In this document: one piece after another, positions 33,832 through 43,054 of the stretch
Numbering within the stretch: the stretch's first letter is position 1
Layout: each line of letters starts with the position of its first letter
The notes under the pieces: generated by a model
The model's database searches: none
Told to the model about the DNA's origin: nothing
What the model saw: only the letters and a program-made list of their open reading frames with translations
Translations under genes and position numbers: made by a program
DNA from: Selenobaculum gibii
Lineage (GTDB): Bacteria; Bacillota; Negativicutes; ICN-92133
Length of the DNA: 64,000 nt
Direction of reading: 5' to 3'
Assembly: GCF_030273445.1 (NCBI RefSeq)
Contig: NZ_CP120678.1
Coordinates: 2,395,501 to 2,459,500 of the forward strand

Positions 33832-34089
33832 TTATTTTTGACTTTCTTCGTAAGCCTCTTTTAACGCAATCGCCAACTGATCTGGGCAAGATGTCGAACG
33901 CGGACCACATTTTGTACCAGCAAAGCGTTCTATTACATGCTCTATCGGCATTCCTTTGACTATACTGGATATCCCAGATAAATTCCCATTACACCCACCG
34001 ACAAACGAAACGTTTTTTACAATATTTCCATCAAGCTCTACAGAAATTTCTCTTGAGCAAGTCCCTTTTGTTTTATATACATATGCCAT
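33832..34089 (-). CDS. TSCPD domain protein (TIGR03905 type)
   Basis: This 85-aa protein is a stand-alone TSCPD domain, a module related to the C-terminal region of some B12-dependent ribonucleotide reductases. It begins YVYKTKGTCSREISVEL and has FVGGCNGNLSGISSIVKGM in the middle and KCGPRSTSCPDQLAIAL at the end, with Cys 11, 33, 62 and 69 suited to bind metal. The function of the small version is not established. The start ATG 34089 has GAGAGG upstream. It is the gene next downstream of the DUF255 protein on the same strand, 103 bp away. Confidence 0.87.
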   Translation of the reverse strand: MAYVYKTKGTCSREISVELDGNIVKNVSFVGGCNGNLSGISSIVKGMPIEHVIERFAGTKCGPRSTSCPDQLAIALKEAYEESQK

Positions 34090-34192
34090 AGATTATACCT
34101 CTCTTACAAAATCTAATAGTCGAATTCCTATTACAATGAATTTCTTTCCATATTATACTTCATCCGGCCTACAATGCCAAGTCAAACCTATA

Positions 34193-36151
34193 CTATACAC
34201 GCAATACTTCATCTAATTGATTTGATGGCGCCAAGCAACTAAAATTTTTACATAGGTAAAAGGTTGCTTTTCCATTCAATAATTTATATTCCGAAGACTC
34301 TTTCTCTAGCACGATAAGATTTGTCCCTAATGGAATCCGCCCTTTTAGATACTCTTTATCCACTGAACTGCTTAGCACACATACCAGATGCGCCGGTGGA
34401 TAAATATAGTTACTTAATGCAGATAAATAAAAGCTATGACTAGCCGGATAGTCTTCTGCCGCCCCAGCCATAAATTCAAGTTGGTCTTTCACTAACTTTG
34501 TCAACCTCTCATTTTCTGTCATCTGCATTAATTTTACAAGATTGTATGCCATAACAGAATTTCCACTTGGTATCGCACCGTCATACGTGTCCTTTGGCTT
34601 CATAATTAATTGTTCATTTTGTTTTCCATACAAGAAAAATCCACTGTTCTCCACATCATAAAAATCATCCACAGCCTTCTTGCAAAACTGTATAGCCCTT
34701 TTTAAATACTGCTTATCAAGTGTTGCTTCATATAACTGCATAAGCGCAAAGCCATACCAGGCATAATCATCTAGAAAGCCTTCATTTGAACGCTTGCCAT
34801 TTCGATAACTAACAAAAACTTTATCTTTTTCGCAAAGGCTACGCTCTATAAATCTACACGCTTTTTCCGCAATTTCTAAATAAGTACTATCTCCAAATAC
34901 CCGATACATCATTGCAAATGCAGCAATCATCATCGAATTCCATGAAGTGAGTATCTTATCATCTAAATGAAGTTTAGTTCGTGTTTGACGATATTCAAAT
35001 ACTTTATCGCGTTCTTTCTCATATTTTTCTTCTAACTTATCATGGTGTAATAAATTTGGGATATTGGCTCCCTCAAAATTTCCTTGTGCAGTAATCCCAT
35101 AATACTCGTTAAAAGCCTCGCCTTTTTCTTTGCCAAGCAATTCAAGCAGTTCTTTATCAGAGAACACATAGTATTTTCCTTCAATTCCATCGCTATCAGC
35201 ATCTTGCGCAGAATAAAAAGCTCCTGAAACATCTGTAAGTTCACGTATCACATACTGTGCAATCTGTTTTGCAACTTTTTGATAAAAGTCTCTCTTTGTT
35301 ACCATAAATGCTTTCGTATAAGCCATTATTAATAGCGCATTATCATAAAGCATTTTTTCAAAATGCGGCACGAGATAATATGCATCTGTAGAGTACCGCG
35401 AAAACCCAAACCCGATATGATCGAAAATTCCGCCCTTATACATTTGCGTTAATGTCTTTTCTACCATAGATAAAGCCTGCTCATCCTTAAACCTTTCATA
35501 GTAATCAAGTAAGAACATTAAATTGTGTGGGGTCGGAAATTTGGGGGCTTTACCAAATCCGCCAAATCTCTCATCATACATTACATCAAACTGTGCAAAC
35601 GCTGCGGAAAGAATAGATTCTGATAGATCCATTTTGTACTTCTGCGCCCCATCTAAATGTTTCACTACCGCTTCTGCGGATTCTATTAATTCAGCCTTAT
35701 TCGTCGTCCACTTTTCAGCAATCGTCTTTAAAAGATCAATAAATCCCACTCTGCCGTACTGGGAATGTTTCGGGAAATACGTTCCCGCATAAAAAGGCTT
35801 TTGCATAGGCGTCATAAAAATGCTCGTCGGCCATCCACCACTTCCCGTAAAAGCCTGACAAACCGACATATAAATGCTGTCGATATCCGGCCGTTCCTCC
35901 TTGTCCACCTTAATCGCTACAAAATGTCTATTCAAAATCTCCGCAACTTCCTCATCCTCAAAACTCTCATGCGCCATCACATGACACCAATGACAAGTCG
36001 AATAGCCAATACTCAAAAATACTGGCTTGTCTTCCGATTTCGCTTTTGCAAACGCTTCTTCCCCCCACGGATACCAATTTACAGGATTATCCGCATGTTG
36101 CAATAAATAAGGCGACGTTTCATTTATTAATTGATTTGGCTTTTGGTTCAT
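34193..36151 (-). CDS. DUF255 thioredoxin-like protein (YyaL/SSP411 family)
   Basis: The 652-aa protein has an N-terminal thioredoxin-fold DUF255 domain with [13 protein letters not shown] near residue 22, the CxxC motif [18 protein letters not shown] near 47 and DKEERPDID near 82, followed by a long all-helical six-hairpin-like region ([15 protein letters not shown] near 197, [11 protein letters not shown] near 268, [11 protein letters not shown] near 412). The length and order match bacterial YyaL proteins. Function is not firmly known; cellobiose-epimerase-like helical barrels suggest a carbohydrate or redox role. The start ATG 36151 has GAGGTG upstream. Confidence 0.9.
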   Translation of the reverse strand: MNQKPNQLINETSPYLLQHADNPVNWYPWGEEAFAKAKSEDKPVFLSIGYSTCHWCHVMAHESFEDEEVAEILNRHFVAIKVDKEERPDIDSIYMSVCQAFTGSGGWPTSIFMTPMQKPFYAGTYFPKHSQYGRVGFIDLLKTIAEKWTTNKAELIESAEAVVKHLDGAQKYKMDLSESILSAAFAQFDVMYDERFGGFGKAPKFPTPHNLMFLLDYYERFKDEQALSMVEKTLTQMYKGGIFDHIGFGFSRYSTDAYYLVPHFEKMLYDNALLIMAYTKAFMVTKRDFYQKVAKQIAQYVIRELTDVSGAFYSAQDADSDGIEGKYYVFSDKELLELLGKEKGEAFNEYYGITAQGNFEGANIPNLLHHDKLEEKYEKERDKVFEYRQTRTKLHLDDKILTSWNSMMIAAFAMMYRVFGDSTYLEIAEKACRFIERSLCEKDKVFVSYRNGKRSNEGFLDDYAWYGFALMQLYEATLDKQYLKRAIQFCKKAVDDFYDVENSGFFLYGKQNEQLIMKPKDTYDGAIPSGNSVMAYNLVKLMQMTENERLTKLVKDQLEFMAGAAEDYPASHSFYLSALSNYIYPPAHLVCVLSSSVDKEYLKGRIPLGTNLIVLEKESSEYKLLNGKATFYLCKNFSCLAPSNQLDEVLRV

Positions 36152-36601
36152 AAGCTCACCTCTAAAATATCATTTAGATTGTAAATATTATATTAGTCTG
36201 CACAAAAATAATAATTACACTCATGCTTAATTTAAAATGTAATCACCTTTATCCGATTTTCAACTAAAAAAATTAATTTTCCTTTATCACATAAAAACAG
36301 ATAGGTTATTCTGTAATAGACTGTTATTTTGGATTTGTTAAAGGTTTCTCAGCTAATCATATTGAAGTTTAAGTATGAAACTCTCAGCTAATACTATTTA
36401 TGCGATGATTAACAGAATCATTTAGGGAAATAAGAAAATTACACAACAGCAAAAATTTTGACCGTTTATTTATATACCCCCTTCTTCTAACGGAAGTAAC
36501 GACATGGTAAATCCCTAAATTATTCATCTGCTTTCAATGGGGTTTGGTCCCTACTAAAACAGCTGTATTTATAATATATAACATCAAAGAAGGTAATCAT
36601 A
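36152..36601. other. 450-bp intergenic region with a decayed two-hairpin repeat
   Basis: There is no gene I can support. From about 36401 to 36577 the sequence follows the same blocks as the repeat at 51932: GATGATTAACAG, then ACCCCCTTCTTCTAACGGAA, GTAAATCCCTAAATTATT, and GCTTTCAATGGGGTTTGGTC ending in ACAGC. Many stem positions no longer pair, so the copy looks old. A TATAAT box near 36571 may serve the merR gene. Confidence 0.55.
36401..36577 (+). repeat. Two-hairpin dispersed repeat, decayed copy
   Basis: Block order agrees with the copies at 33633 and 51932, but both hairpins carry mismatches and the leading TTATCC is lost. It lies just upstream of the MerR gene. Confidence 0.6.
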
Positions 36602-37414
36602 ATGAACAAAAGCTGGTCAATTGGAGAAATAGCTAATCTATTCGATATATCTCCTGAAACATTGCGCTATTATGAAAGAGCAGGCATAATTTCAATCAAT
36701 AAAAATAAAAAGAATGGTTATAGAAATTATTCTTACGAAGATATTGTAATACTTATGGATATATTATTTTTTCGTAAATTGGACGTTCCATTGAAGGATA
36801 TCGACGAAATTATCAAAACTAAAAATTTAAAAGAAATCATAATGCTTTTAAATGCAAAACAGCGATTATTATCACGTAAAATAGACGAAATTCAACACCA
36901 ACAAGAAATACTCGCCAAAGTAATAGAACAATATGAGGCTAGCGTCAATCATATTGGCCAATTCAAACTAGTTTCTACCCCAAACTTTAAATTTAAAATT
37001 ATGGGGGTACATGATGATGATCTTTTTACTCTAATAAATAACTTAAAGAAAATAGATGAGCATTCTATACATACGATTGAATATTTGCTACTAATAACCG
37101 AAGAAGATCTACAACAAAATACTAATTTCAACTCAATTAAATTTGGCATATTTATTGATAATGATGATTATAGACTAGTTGATCGCTTGAAAAGTCTTGG
37201 ACTTAGCAACATGGATGAAGGCGAGTATTTGTATACCATCCTAGCAACAAATTATAATGTTGATGTCAATGATACTTTGGCTGAAGCGAAAGTTTGGCTA
37301 AATAACAACCAATACCACATCGCTGGCCCGTTATATGGTCACTATATGGCAAGCTGTCATAGCGAACAGTTAGATTTTTATGAAGTATGGATAAAAGCCG
37401 AAAAAAACATTTGA
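36602..37414 (+). CDS. MerR-family regulator with effector-binding domain
   Basis: The 270-aa protein has an N-terminal MerR winged helix (SIGEIANLFDISPETLRYYE, GYRNYSYEDI), a dimerisation coiled coil (residues 85-118) and a C-terminal domain of about 150 aa of the BmrR/GyrI-like ligand-binding kind, ending DFYEVWIKAEKN. BmrR-like regulators sense hydrophobic drugs and activate efflux genes. The MATE efflux gene starts 46 bp downstream on the same strand, which fits a sensor-pump pair. The start ATG 36602 has AAGGT upstream. Confidence 0.87.
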   Translation: MNKSWSIGEIANLFDISPETLRYYERAGIISINKNKKNGYRNYSYEDIVILMDILFFRKLDVPLKDIDEIIKTKNLKEIIMLLNAKQRLLSRKIDEIQHQQEILAKVIEQYEASVNHIGQFKLVSTPNFKFKIMGVHDDDLFTLINNLKKIDEHSIHTIEYLLLITEEDLQQNTNFNSIKFGIFIDNDDYRLVDRLKSLGLSNMDEGEYLYTILATNYNVDVNDTLAEAKVWLNNNQYHIAGPLYGHYMASCHSEQLDFYEVWIKAEKNI

Positions 37415-37460
37415 CCTTGTAGTTACTTCATGGTTTAAACTCTCCAATGAGGTGAGTAAC

Positions 37461-38789
37461 ATGAATACAAATGTTTTAGGTCAGGAAAAAATTTGGAAGC
37501 TTTTTATTAAATATAGCGTGCCTGCAATTATAGGTATGTTAGTTTTAGGAATGGATGCTATCATAGATGGATACTTTGTTGGTAACTATATTGGTGCAAA
37601 TGGTCTAGCTAGCACAAATATTGCGATGCCCTTTAATAGTATAATACTTACTATCGGCATTATAGTTGGCATCGGAGTACAAAGTATCATTGGAAGATCA
37701 CTTGGCCAACAAAATCATACAAATGCTAAAAATGCTTTTAAAACTGCTATAATTATGATTACAGCTATTTGTATTTTGACAACATTGGGTTCAATACTTT
37801 TTGCAGAACATATTGCTATGTTCTTAGGTGCAAATGCTGAAATTATTGAAGACACCGTCACTTACATTAGATATTCTAGCATATTCTTGCCATTTATCGG
37901 ATTGATGTTGGTTCTCGACTATGTTTTAAAAGTTATAGGCAAACCTACTTATGCCATGGTAACGCTAGTAGTCTCAATCGTACTCAACATACTACTTAGT
38001 TATATAATGATTCTACAACTAAACATCGGTATTAAGGGAGCAGCATTAGCCTCGGGATTTGCTTATTGCTTCGCTGTTATTTTAGCTGTAATTCCATTTG
38101 CAATAACCAATAAAACAGTCTTATCAGACGGCAGTTTTGATAAAAAAATAGCGTATAATATTATTTATAATGGTTCATCCGAAGGGCTTGGAGAACTTGG
38201 AACGGCTATAACTACCTTTTTATTTAATATTACACTAATTCGTTATACAGGAGAACTAGGCGTAGCGGCATTCACGGCAATAAGTTACCTAACATTTATT
38301 GGTACTAATATCCTGCTCGGCTTATCTGATGGAATAGGTTCTATCGTTAGCTATAACTATGGTAGCGGTCAAATTAAGCGGATTAAGAAAGTATTAGGAT
38401 TAACAGCAATAACTGCAACGATCATCGGTATAACGATCTTTTTTGCGATATTTAGTTTTGGAAGCAATCTAATTTATATTTTTCTTAATGTAGAAAATAG
38501 TGAAATTCTAAACTTTGCTGTAACTGGTGCTAAAATATATGCTTTTGCTTTCCTTATTAGTGGTCTTAATATTATCGCGTCAGGTTTCTTTACCGCTATC
38601 GGTAGCCCAGGAAAATCAGCCATTATTGCTTTAAATAAGGGGTTAATCTGGATATCTATTGGCATTATCATTTACCCCCAATTATTTGGTATTCAAGGTA
38701 TATGGCTTGCAGTCCCGATTGCAGAACTCATAACATTGAGTCTATCAATGATACTATTTTATAATCAATTTAAAACAAATCAATTATAA
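37461..38789 (+). CDS. MATE-family efflux transporter
   Basis: The 442-aa protein is a twelve-helix Na+/H+-drug antiporter of the MATE/MepA group. Family features are the duplicated six-helix halves with PAIIGMLVLGMDAIIDGYFV near residue 22 and GTAITTFLFNITLIRYTGEL near 245. I choose ATG 37461 because GAGGTG lies 6 nt upstream. A GTG at 37452 is part of that site. It follows the MerR gene and probably exports the compound that MerR senses. Confidence 0.9.
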   Translation: MNTNVLGQEKIWKLFIKYSVPAIIGMLVLGMDAIIDGYFVGNYIGANGLASTNIAMPFNSIILTIGIIVGIGVQSIIGRSLGQQNHTNAKNAFKTAIIMITAICILTTLGSILFAEHIAMFLGANAEIIEDTVTYIRYSSIFLPFIGLMLVLDYVLKVIGKPTYAMVTLVVSIVLNILLSYIMILQLNIGIKGAALASGFAYCFAVILAVIPFAITNKTVLSDGSFDKKIAYNIIYNGSSEGLGELGTAITTFLFNITLIRYTGELGVAAFTAISYLTFIGTNILLGLSDGIGSIVSYNYGSGQIKRIKKVLGLTAITATIIGITIFFAIFSFGSNLIYIFLNVENSEILNFAVTGAKIYAFAFLISGLNIIASGFFTAIGSPGKSAIIALNKGLIWISIGIIIYPQLFGIQGIWLAVPIAELITLSLSMILFYNQFKTNQL

Positions 38790-38802
38790 TAACTTTTGAT
38801 AT

Positions 38803-38833
38803 AAAAAAGCGCTGAAATAAATAGCGCACTTTA
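38803..38833 (+). terminator. Weak terminator after the MATE gene
   Basis: GCGCT and AGCGC form a short stem flanked by AAAAAA upstream and ACTTTATT downstream. Confidence 0.45.
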
Positions 38834-38929
38834 TTCTAGATGACTTTCATCAAATAATCGAATAATATATTTCTATACATGCAATTTTAACATATAGCAC
38901 TATGAAATAACCTTTAGGAGACTATAATA

Positions 38930-39057
38930 ATGTATGATATAGAACAGATTGCCCTGTAGAATCCATATCAAATATATTGGGCAAAAAATGGGTTGCCATC
39001 ATCCTATGGCAATTACAAGATAATAAAACGAAGTTTGGCGAATTCAAGGAGATTTTT
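38930..39057 (+). pseudogene. HxlR-family regulator remnant (N-terminal fragment)
   Basis: ATG 38930 has an AGGAG site and opens as MYDIEQ, then after a frameshift near 38948 the reading continues CPVESISNILGKKWVAIIL and WQLQDNKTKFGEFKEIF. This is the beginning of an HxlR regulator (compare the intact one at 55690: CPVEVTLSLIGNRWK and RFGELKK). Only about 42 of roughly 110 codons remain. The fragment then runs straight into the CcdA fusion gene, whose ribosome site AAGGAG lies inside the FKEI codons. It is broken both by frameshift and by truncation. Confidence 0.7.
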
Positions 39058-40239
39058 ATGGAGAATTTAAATTTAAGTATCGTCTTTTTTGAAGGATTGA
39101 TTTCTTTTTTATCACCGTGTATATTACCAATCTTGCCCGTATATTTAAGTATGCTGTCAAACAGTAATCTAGATAATATTACAAGTAACGGGATTGCAAA
39201 AAATTCATTATTTAGAAATACGTTATTTTTCACCTTAGGAATTTCAACAACCTTCTTTTTATTAGGTTCGTCATTAAATGTTCTAACCTCATTTTTTAAT
39301 GCAAATAAAGATATCATGATGATTATTGGTGGAATTTTTATTGTATTCATGGGATTATTCTATATGGATATTATAAAATCAAATTTTTTAAATCAAGAAA
39401 AAAGATTACAGCTAAAAGCAAAAAAGATGAATCCATTTACAGCATTTTTATTGGGATTTACCTTTAGTTTTGGCTGGACCCCATGTATAGGCCCTATACT
39501 TGCTTCAGTATTAATATTATCTTCAAGTGCGGATAGCTTAACAATATCGTATTTACTGATTGGATTATATACGCTAGGTTTTATCTTGCCCTTTCTTTTG
39601 TTTTCATTATTCTATAACAAGTTAGTTCATCGTGTGGATAAAATCAAACTTCATATGAGTAAAATAAAAAAAATTGGTGGCATAGTTCTAATGCTCTCAG
39701 GTTTAATGATTTTATTCAATGGAGTTAGTGACATGCTAGAAGTTCATAGGATGAATAACGAAATTCCAGTAGAAACCAAACAAAAGAATACAAATAAAGA
39801 ACAACCCGAAAAAATAGCAGCTTTAAATTTTACTTTATATGATCAATATGGGAAAGAACATAGACTAAGCGAATATAAAGGTAAAACAGTATTTTTAAAT
39901 TTTTGGGCAACGTGGTGCCCTCCATGCAGAGCAGAAATGCCCGATATAGAAGCATTATACAAAGACTATAATGAAAATAATCATGATGTAGTGATTATTG
40001 GCGTAGCCTCGCCAAATCTAGGGAGAGAAGGCGATCAAAAATATATAGAGGAATTCTTAAAAAAGGAAGGGCATACTTTCCCTGTAGTTTTTGATCATAA
40101 AGGGAGTTTAGTTTATCAGTATGGAATTAATGCATTTCCATCAACCTTTATTATTGATAAAGATGGTTATGTCGTAAAATATGTTCCAGGTGCAATGAAT
40201 AAAAGCACCATGAAAACCCTAATAGAAAGTGCAAAATAA
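39058..40239 (+). CDS. CcdA-thioredoxin fusion (membrane thiol reductase with TlpA-like domain)
   Basis: The true start is ATG 39058 behind AAGGAG. The open frame upstream is an HxlR remnant. The 393 aa contain a six-helix CcdA/DsbD-type domain (1-235) with FLSPCILPILPVYL near residue 18 and SFGWTPCIGPI near 138, whose Cys pair carries electrons across the membrane. A linker follows, then an extracellular TlpA/ResA-like thioredoxin domain (250-393) with the active site FWATWCPPCRAEMPD near 285. The fused form passes reductant from cytosolic thioredoxin to exported proteins. Confidence 0.92.
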   Translation: MENLNLSIVFFEGLISFLSPCILPILPVYLSMLSNSNLDNITSNGIAKNSLFRNTLFFTLGISTTFFLLGSSLNVLTSFFNANKDIMMIIGGIFIVFMGLFYMDIIKSNFLNQEKRLQLKAKKMNPFTAFLLGFTFSFGWTPCIGPILASVLILSSSADSLTISYLLIGLYTLGFILPFLLFSLFYNKLVHRVDKIKLHMSKIKKIGGIVLMLSGLMILFNGVSDMLEVHRMNNEIPVETKQKNTNKEQPEKIAALNFTLYDQYGKEHRLSEYKGKTVFLNFWATWCPPCRAEMPDIEALYKDYNENNHDVVIIGVASPNLGREGDQKYIEEFLKKEGHTFPVVFDHKGSLVYQYGINAFPSTFIIDKDGYVVKYVPGAMNKSTMKTLIESAK

Positions 40240-40275
40240 ATATCATTTAGATTATAGCTACGGTATTAATATATA

Positions 40276-40305
40276 AAAAAGCATCAGCCTTGGCTGATGC
40301 TTTTT
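40276..40305. terminator. Terminator between ccdA-type and SMR genes
   Basis: A 14-bp stem AAAAAGCATCAGCC pairs with GGCTGATGCTTTTT around TT. It has T runs on both strands and serves both convergent genes. Confidence 0.9.
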
Positions 40306-40356
40306 ACACGGAGAAAAAGACTTATTCCTTATTATATTTTCTTACTTCTCTCCACG

Positions 40357-40683
40357 TTAATGCCCGGATCCCTTTAAATTTAATATTGCCACTCCAGCAA
40401 TAATGAGTACAATTCCAATAACCGTATATAGATTTAATTGTTCTTTCCAAATCAAAACGGCTATTACAGCTGTTAATGCAGTCCCTACTCCAGACCAAAT
40501 TGCATAAGCAATTCCTAACGGAATACTTGCCAACGCTTGCGATAGAGAATAGAAGGAAATTCCCATTCCAATAATAAAAATCACTGATGGCAGCATTTTA
40601 GTAAAACCTTCTGAGGCTTTCATCATAGAAGTCGAAAAAATTTCTAAAATGATTGCGATTCCCAAAAAAATATACCCATTCAT
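40357..40683 (-). CDS. Small multidrug resistance (EmrE-type) transporter
   Basis: The 108-aa protein has the four helices of the SMR family. The proton/drug-binding Glu is in FLGIAIILEIFSTSMM (Glu 14), and YAIWSGVGTALTAVIAVLIW near residue 60 with the conserved Trp and Gly is diagnostic. The subtype looks like QacC/EmrE rather than guanidine exporter Gdx, but I would not insist. The start ATG 40683 overlaps the stop of a 25-codon upstream ORF. A dyad TCTTGA-6 bp-TCAAGA at 40814-40831 in the upstream region may be an operator. Confidence 0.9.
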   Translation of the reverse strand: MNGYIFLGIAIILEIFSTSMMKASEGFTKMLPSVIFIIGMGISFYSLSQALASIPLGIAYAIWSGVGTALTAVIAVLIWKEQLNLYTVIGIVLIIAGVAILNLKGSGH

Positions 40684-40757
40684 GTTTTATTCCCCTTAAA
40701 AATATCATTATTCGCATCATACAAAATGCTCTCTTGCGCCTTTTCTTTTTTTGGCAT
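40680..40757 (-). CDS. Possible 25-aa leader ORF overlapping the SMR gene
   Basis: ATG 40757 has AAAGGA upstream and the frame of 25 codons (MPKKEKAQESILYDANNDIF, five more residues) ends TGA within the SMR start, as ATGA. Such overlap usually means translational coupling. It may be a leader peptide or the remnant of a TetR-type N-terminus. There is no independent evidence for the product. Confidence 0.4.
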   Translation of the reverse strand: MPKKEKAQESILYDANNDIFKGNKT

Positions 40758-40813
40758 AACGAATCCTTTCTTTACTAAGCTATTGTTGATTATTCTAACC
40801 ATAATCCTCTATA

Positions 40814-40831
40814 TCTTGATTCAATTCAAGA
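40814..40831. promoter_or_regulatory. Operator-like dyad upstream of the SMR gene
   Basis: TCTTGATTCAATTCAAGA is an inverted repeat (6-bp arms) in the control region of the SMR transporter and its leader ORF. Confidence 0.35.
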
Positions 40832-40956
40832 ATTAAACAGACTTTTTGCATTTGCTTCCTATCGCATATATTACAATTATCTTTTATTTCCAATTGTTCT
40901 TCCCGATATCATAAATAGTATACAAAATAAAATGGGACCTATAGACAAAACACTTT

Positions 40957-41856
40957 TTACCTTACGACTGCTATTGTTGATCTTTCTTTAAAATCTCCTA
41001 GAGCTATAACCACCTTTTTCTCTCCCGGAGTGGTAAATGCGTAGTTTTCATACATTTGCACCCCATTTGCAGTTATATCCAGTTGATCTCCTGAATAATC
41101 CTTCACCGTCCCATCTTGAAAATAACATCTGACTGTATATTCGCAGGTATGAAAGCTCTCCCCAACTTCATAGATGCTTTGCTCAGGTCGGCTGATGAGT
41201 TCATAACGCAGAACCGATTTATTAAATGTAGGAGTAACCGTGAGTGTCTGCTCGATATCGCTGTTCCCCAATCTGATCACAAACTTTTTCTGACCAGCTT
41301 CTTTAAATCTATACCCCTTCGTTATCCTATTGCCGTTTGCAAAGAATTCTAAATCCGAACTCCTAAAGTTCCGCGAAGTCCCATCCGTAAAAACACAATG
41401 AACTACAATATCCGCAGGATTAAATTTATCTAGGTTTTGCCTGTAGGTACGATTTAAATTCCCACTGCTTACATAGCATTCCCTGATGTTGCTTTTAAAA
41501 TCAGCAGGGAAAACCTGTATTTCATAGTTTGCTTGCTTGTCCTTGTATTTTACCGTGATATTCTTTTTACCCGGTTCTTTAAATCTGTAGCCATCTGAAA
41601 TCGGTACACCATTTGCCCAATATCTTAATTGTTTGTGACCATAGTATTTGTAACGTCCTCTATCGCCATAGACAAATATCCCTATGTTTTCTGTCTGAAA
41701 AGCCTCACCAACTTTATAAATCCTATTAGTTGCCAACACCTCAATCGTTCCTGAGTCTGGGATCAGTGGACATTTTGCCTCTACAACGCTCGTCTGCTGA
41801 GGCATAACAACCATAATTGTCAGGGTCATTGCTAGCATAATAAATAATCTTTTCAT
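40957..41856 (-). CDS. Secreted protein with three Ig-like repeats
   Basis: The 299-aa product has a signal peptide (1-29, ending in VVEAKC) and three repeats of about 85 aa. Each ends in a similar strand pattern: FANG or WANG, then GYRFKEPGKKN, GYRFKEAGQKK or NYAFTTPGEKK. These are beta-sandwich (bacterial Ig-like) domains common on surface proteins. No anchor or enzyme domain is present, so the protein is either released or bound through partners. The start ATG 41856 is chosen over 41871 because GGGGGGAG lies 5-6 nt upstream. It is a lone gene. Confidence 0.8.
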   Translation of the reverse strand: MKRLFIMLAMTLTIMVVMPQQTSVVEAKCPLIPDSGTIEVLATNRIYKVGEAFQTENIGIFVYGDRGRYKYYGHKQLRYWANGVPISDGYRFKEPGKKNITVKYKDKQANYEIQVFPADFKSNIRECYVSSGNLNRTYRQNLDKFNPADIVVHCVFTDGTSRNFRSSDLEFFANGNRITKGYRFKEAGQKKFVIRLGNSDIEQTLTVTPTFNKSVLRYELISRPEQSIYEVGESFHTCEYTVRCYFQDGTVKDYSGDQLDITANGVQMYENYAFTTPGEKKVVIALGDFKERSTIAVVR

Positions 41857-41947
41857 ATAATCTCCCCCCAAAATTTTGATTAGAATCTAGAACAAGTCAA
41901 TAAATGTTTGAAAATAATGACTTTCCTAGAAAACATAATGAGTTCTT

Positions 41948-42460
41948 TTATTCCTCTATAGGCTTCTTCGGTCCTTTTAATTCTAACTGATAAAAAGCTA
42001 AATCTAGCCATTGATTAAATTTGAAACCTGCTTTTTTTATTGTACCTGAAAATTCAAAGCCGAGCTTTTTATGTAATTTTATACTACTTTCATTTGCTGC
42101 ATCAATCCCAGCTACAAGTGTTGCGTATTCTCTTCCAGTCGCTATTTTTATAATTTCCTGCATCATTTGCGTTGCAATCCCTGCCCCACGATAATCTTGA
42201 TGTACATATACAGAATGTTCTATGGTGTACTTATATGCTGGCCATGCTCGAAAAGGTCCAAAGGTAGCATAGGCAACAACTTTGGCATCCTTTTCAAAAA
42301 CAAGTAGTGGATATCCATCCCGTTTTTTATTCTCATACCACAAAACTCTATCCTCAAGCGTATGTGCTTGATAGTCATAAACTGCCGTTGTATTTAATAT
42401 CGCATCATTATAAATTTCTAATATGTCTGATAAATCATTTTTCGTTGCTTCTCGAATCAT
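41948..42460 (-). CDS. GNAT acetyltransferase, phosphinothricin acetyltransferase-like
   Basis: The 170-aa protein matches the Pat/Bar-like GNAT subgroup: IREATKNDLSDILEIYNDAI at the start, VYVHQDYRGAGIATQMMQEI near residue 83 forming the acetyl-CoA loop, and LVAGIDAANESSIKLHKKLG near 115, then FNQWLDLAFYQ. Relatives acetylate amino groups of amino acids such as methionine sulfone or phosphinothricin. The start ATG 42460 has AAAGGA upstream. It lies 39 bp after another GNAT gene and is probably cotranscribed with it. Confidence 0.87.
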   Translation of the reverse strand: MIREATKNDLSDILEIYNDAILNTTAVYDYQAHTLEDRVLWYENKKRDGYPLLVFEKDAKVVAYATFGPFRAWPAYKYTIEHSVYVHQDYRGAGIATQMMQEIIKIATGREYATLVAGIDAANESSIKLHKKLGFEFSGTIKKAGFKFNQWLDLAFYQLELKGPKKPIEE

Positions 42461-42499
42461 TTTTTCAATCCTTTCCCCATACATTTACACTTCTATATT

Positions 42500-42910
42500 T
42501 TAATCCTTATTGTTAAAGTTACAAATCTGCATAGCAACACCCTCTGGACTTCTATGAAATCCATGTTTTTTATAGAAATTTGTATTACTTTCTTCGGGAG
42601 AAAGTTCGAGATAAAGATATTCTTTATATTTTTCTTTGATTACCTCTACCATCTGCCCCGCAATGCCTTGCCCTTGATAGTCTGGATGCACCAATACGTA
42701 ATGCATATAAGCCAGCATTTCACTATCATCCAGCACCCGAATCAAACCTACAAGTTTTCTACCATCCCAGGCAGTTAATACTGTGGATGAATGTAATAAT
42801 GCTTTAAAAAGCCGATTCGGATATCGACCAGACTCCCAGTTCACTGACAAAAACAATCCTTCTATATCTTCCCTCGTAAACTTCTTTTCTTCTGTAAATA
42901 CTACTGCCAT
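42500..42910 (-). CDS. GNAT acetyltransferase, 136 aa
   Basis: This is a single GNAT domain. The acetyl-CoA motif is VLVHPDYQGQGIAGQMVEV near residue 72, followed by LELSPEESNTNFYKKHGF near 103. The acceptor substrate cannot be told from sequence. ATG 42910 is preferred to 42931 because GGAGG is 8 nt upstream. It is the first gene of a two-gene acetyltransferase unit. Confidence 0.87.
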   Translation of the reverse strand: MAVVFTEEKKFTREDIEGLFLSVNWESGRYPNRLFKALLHSSTVLTAWDGRKLVGLIRVLDDSEMLAYMHYVLVHPDYQGQGIAGQMVEVIKEKYKEYLYLELSPEESNTNFYKKHGFHRSPEGVAMQICNFNNKD

Positions 42911-43054
42911 TTGACCGTTCCTCCATTTCATAATTTAATTATATTTTCAAGTGATTAAAATACACTATATCCACAACTGTATAACCGACTTATTTATTCT
43001 GCATAATAATATCAAATAATTTTGTATGCTGATATTAAGGGAGATGGGTTACCT

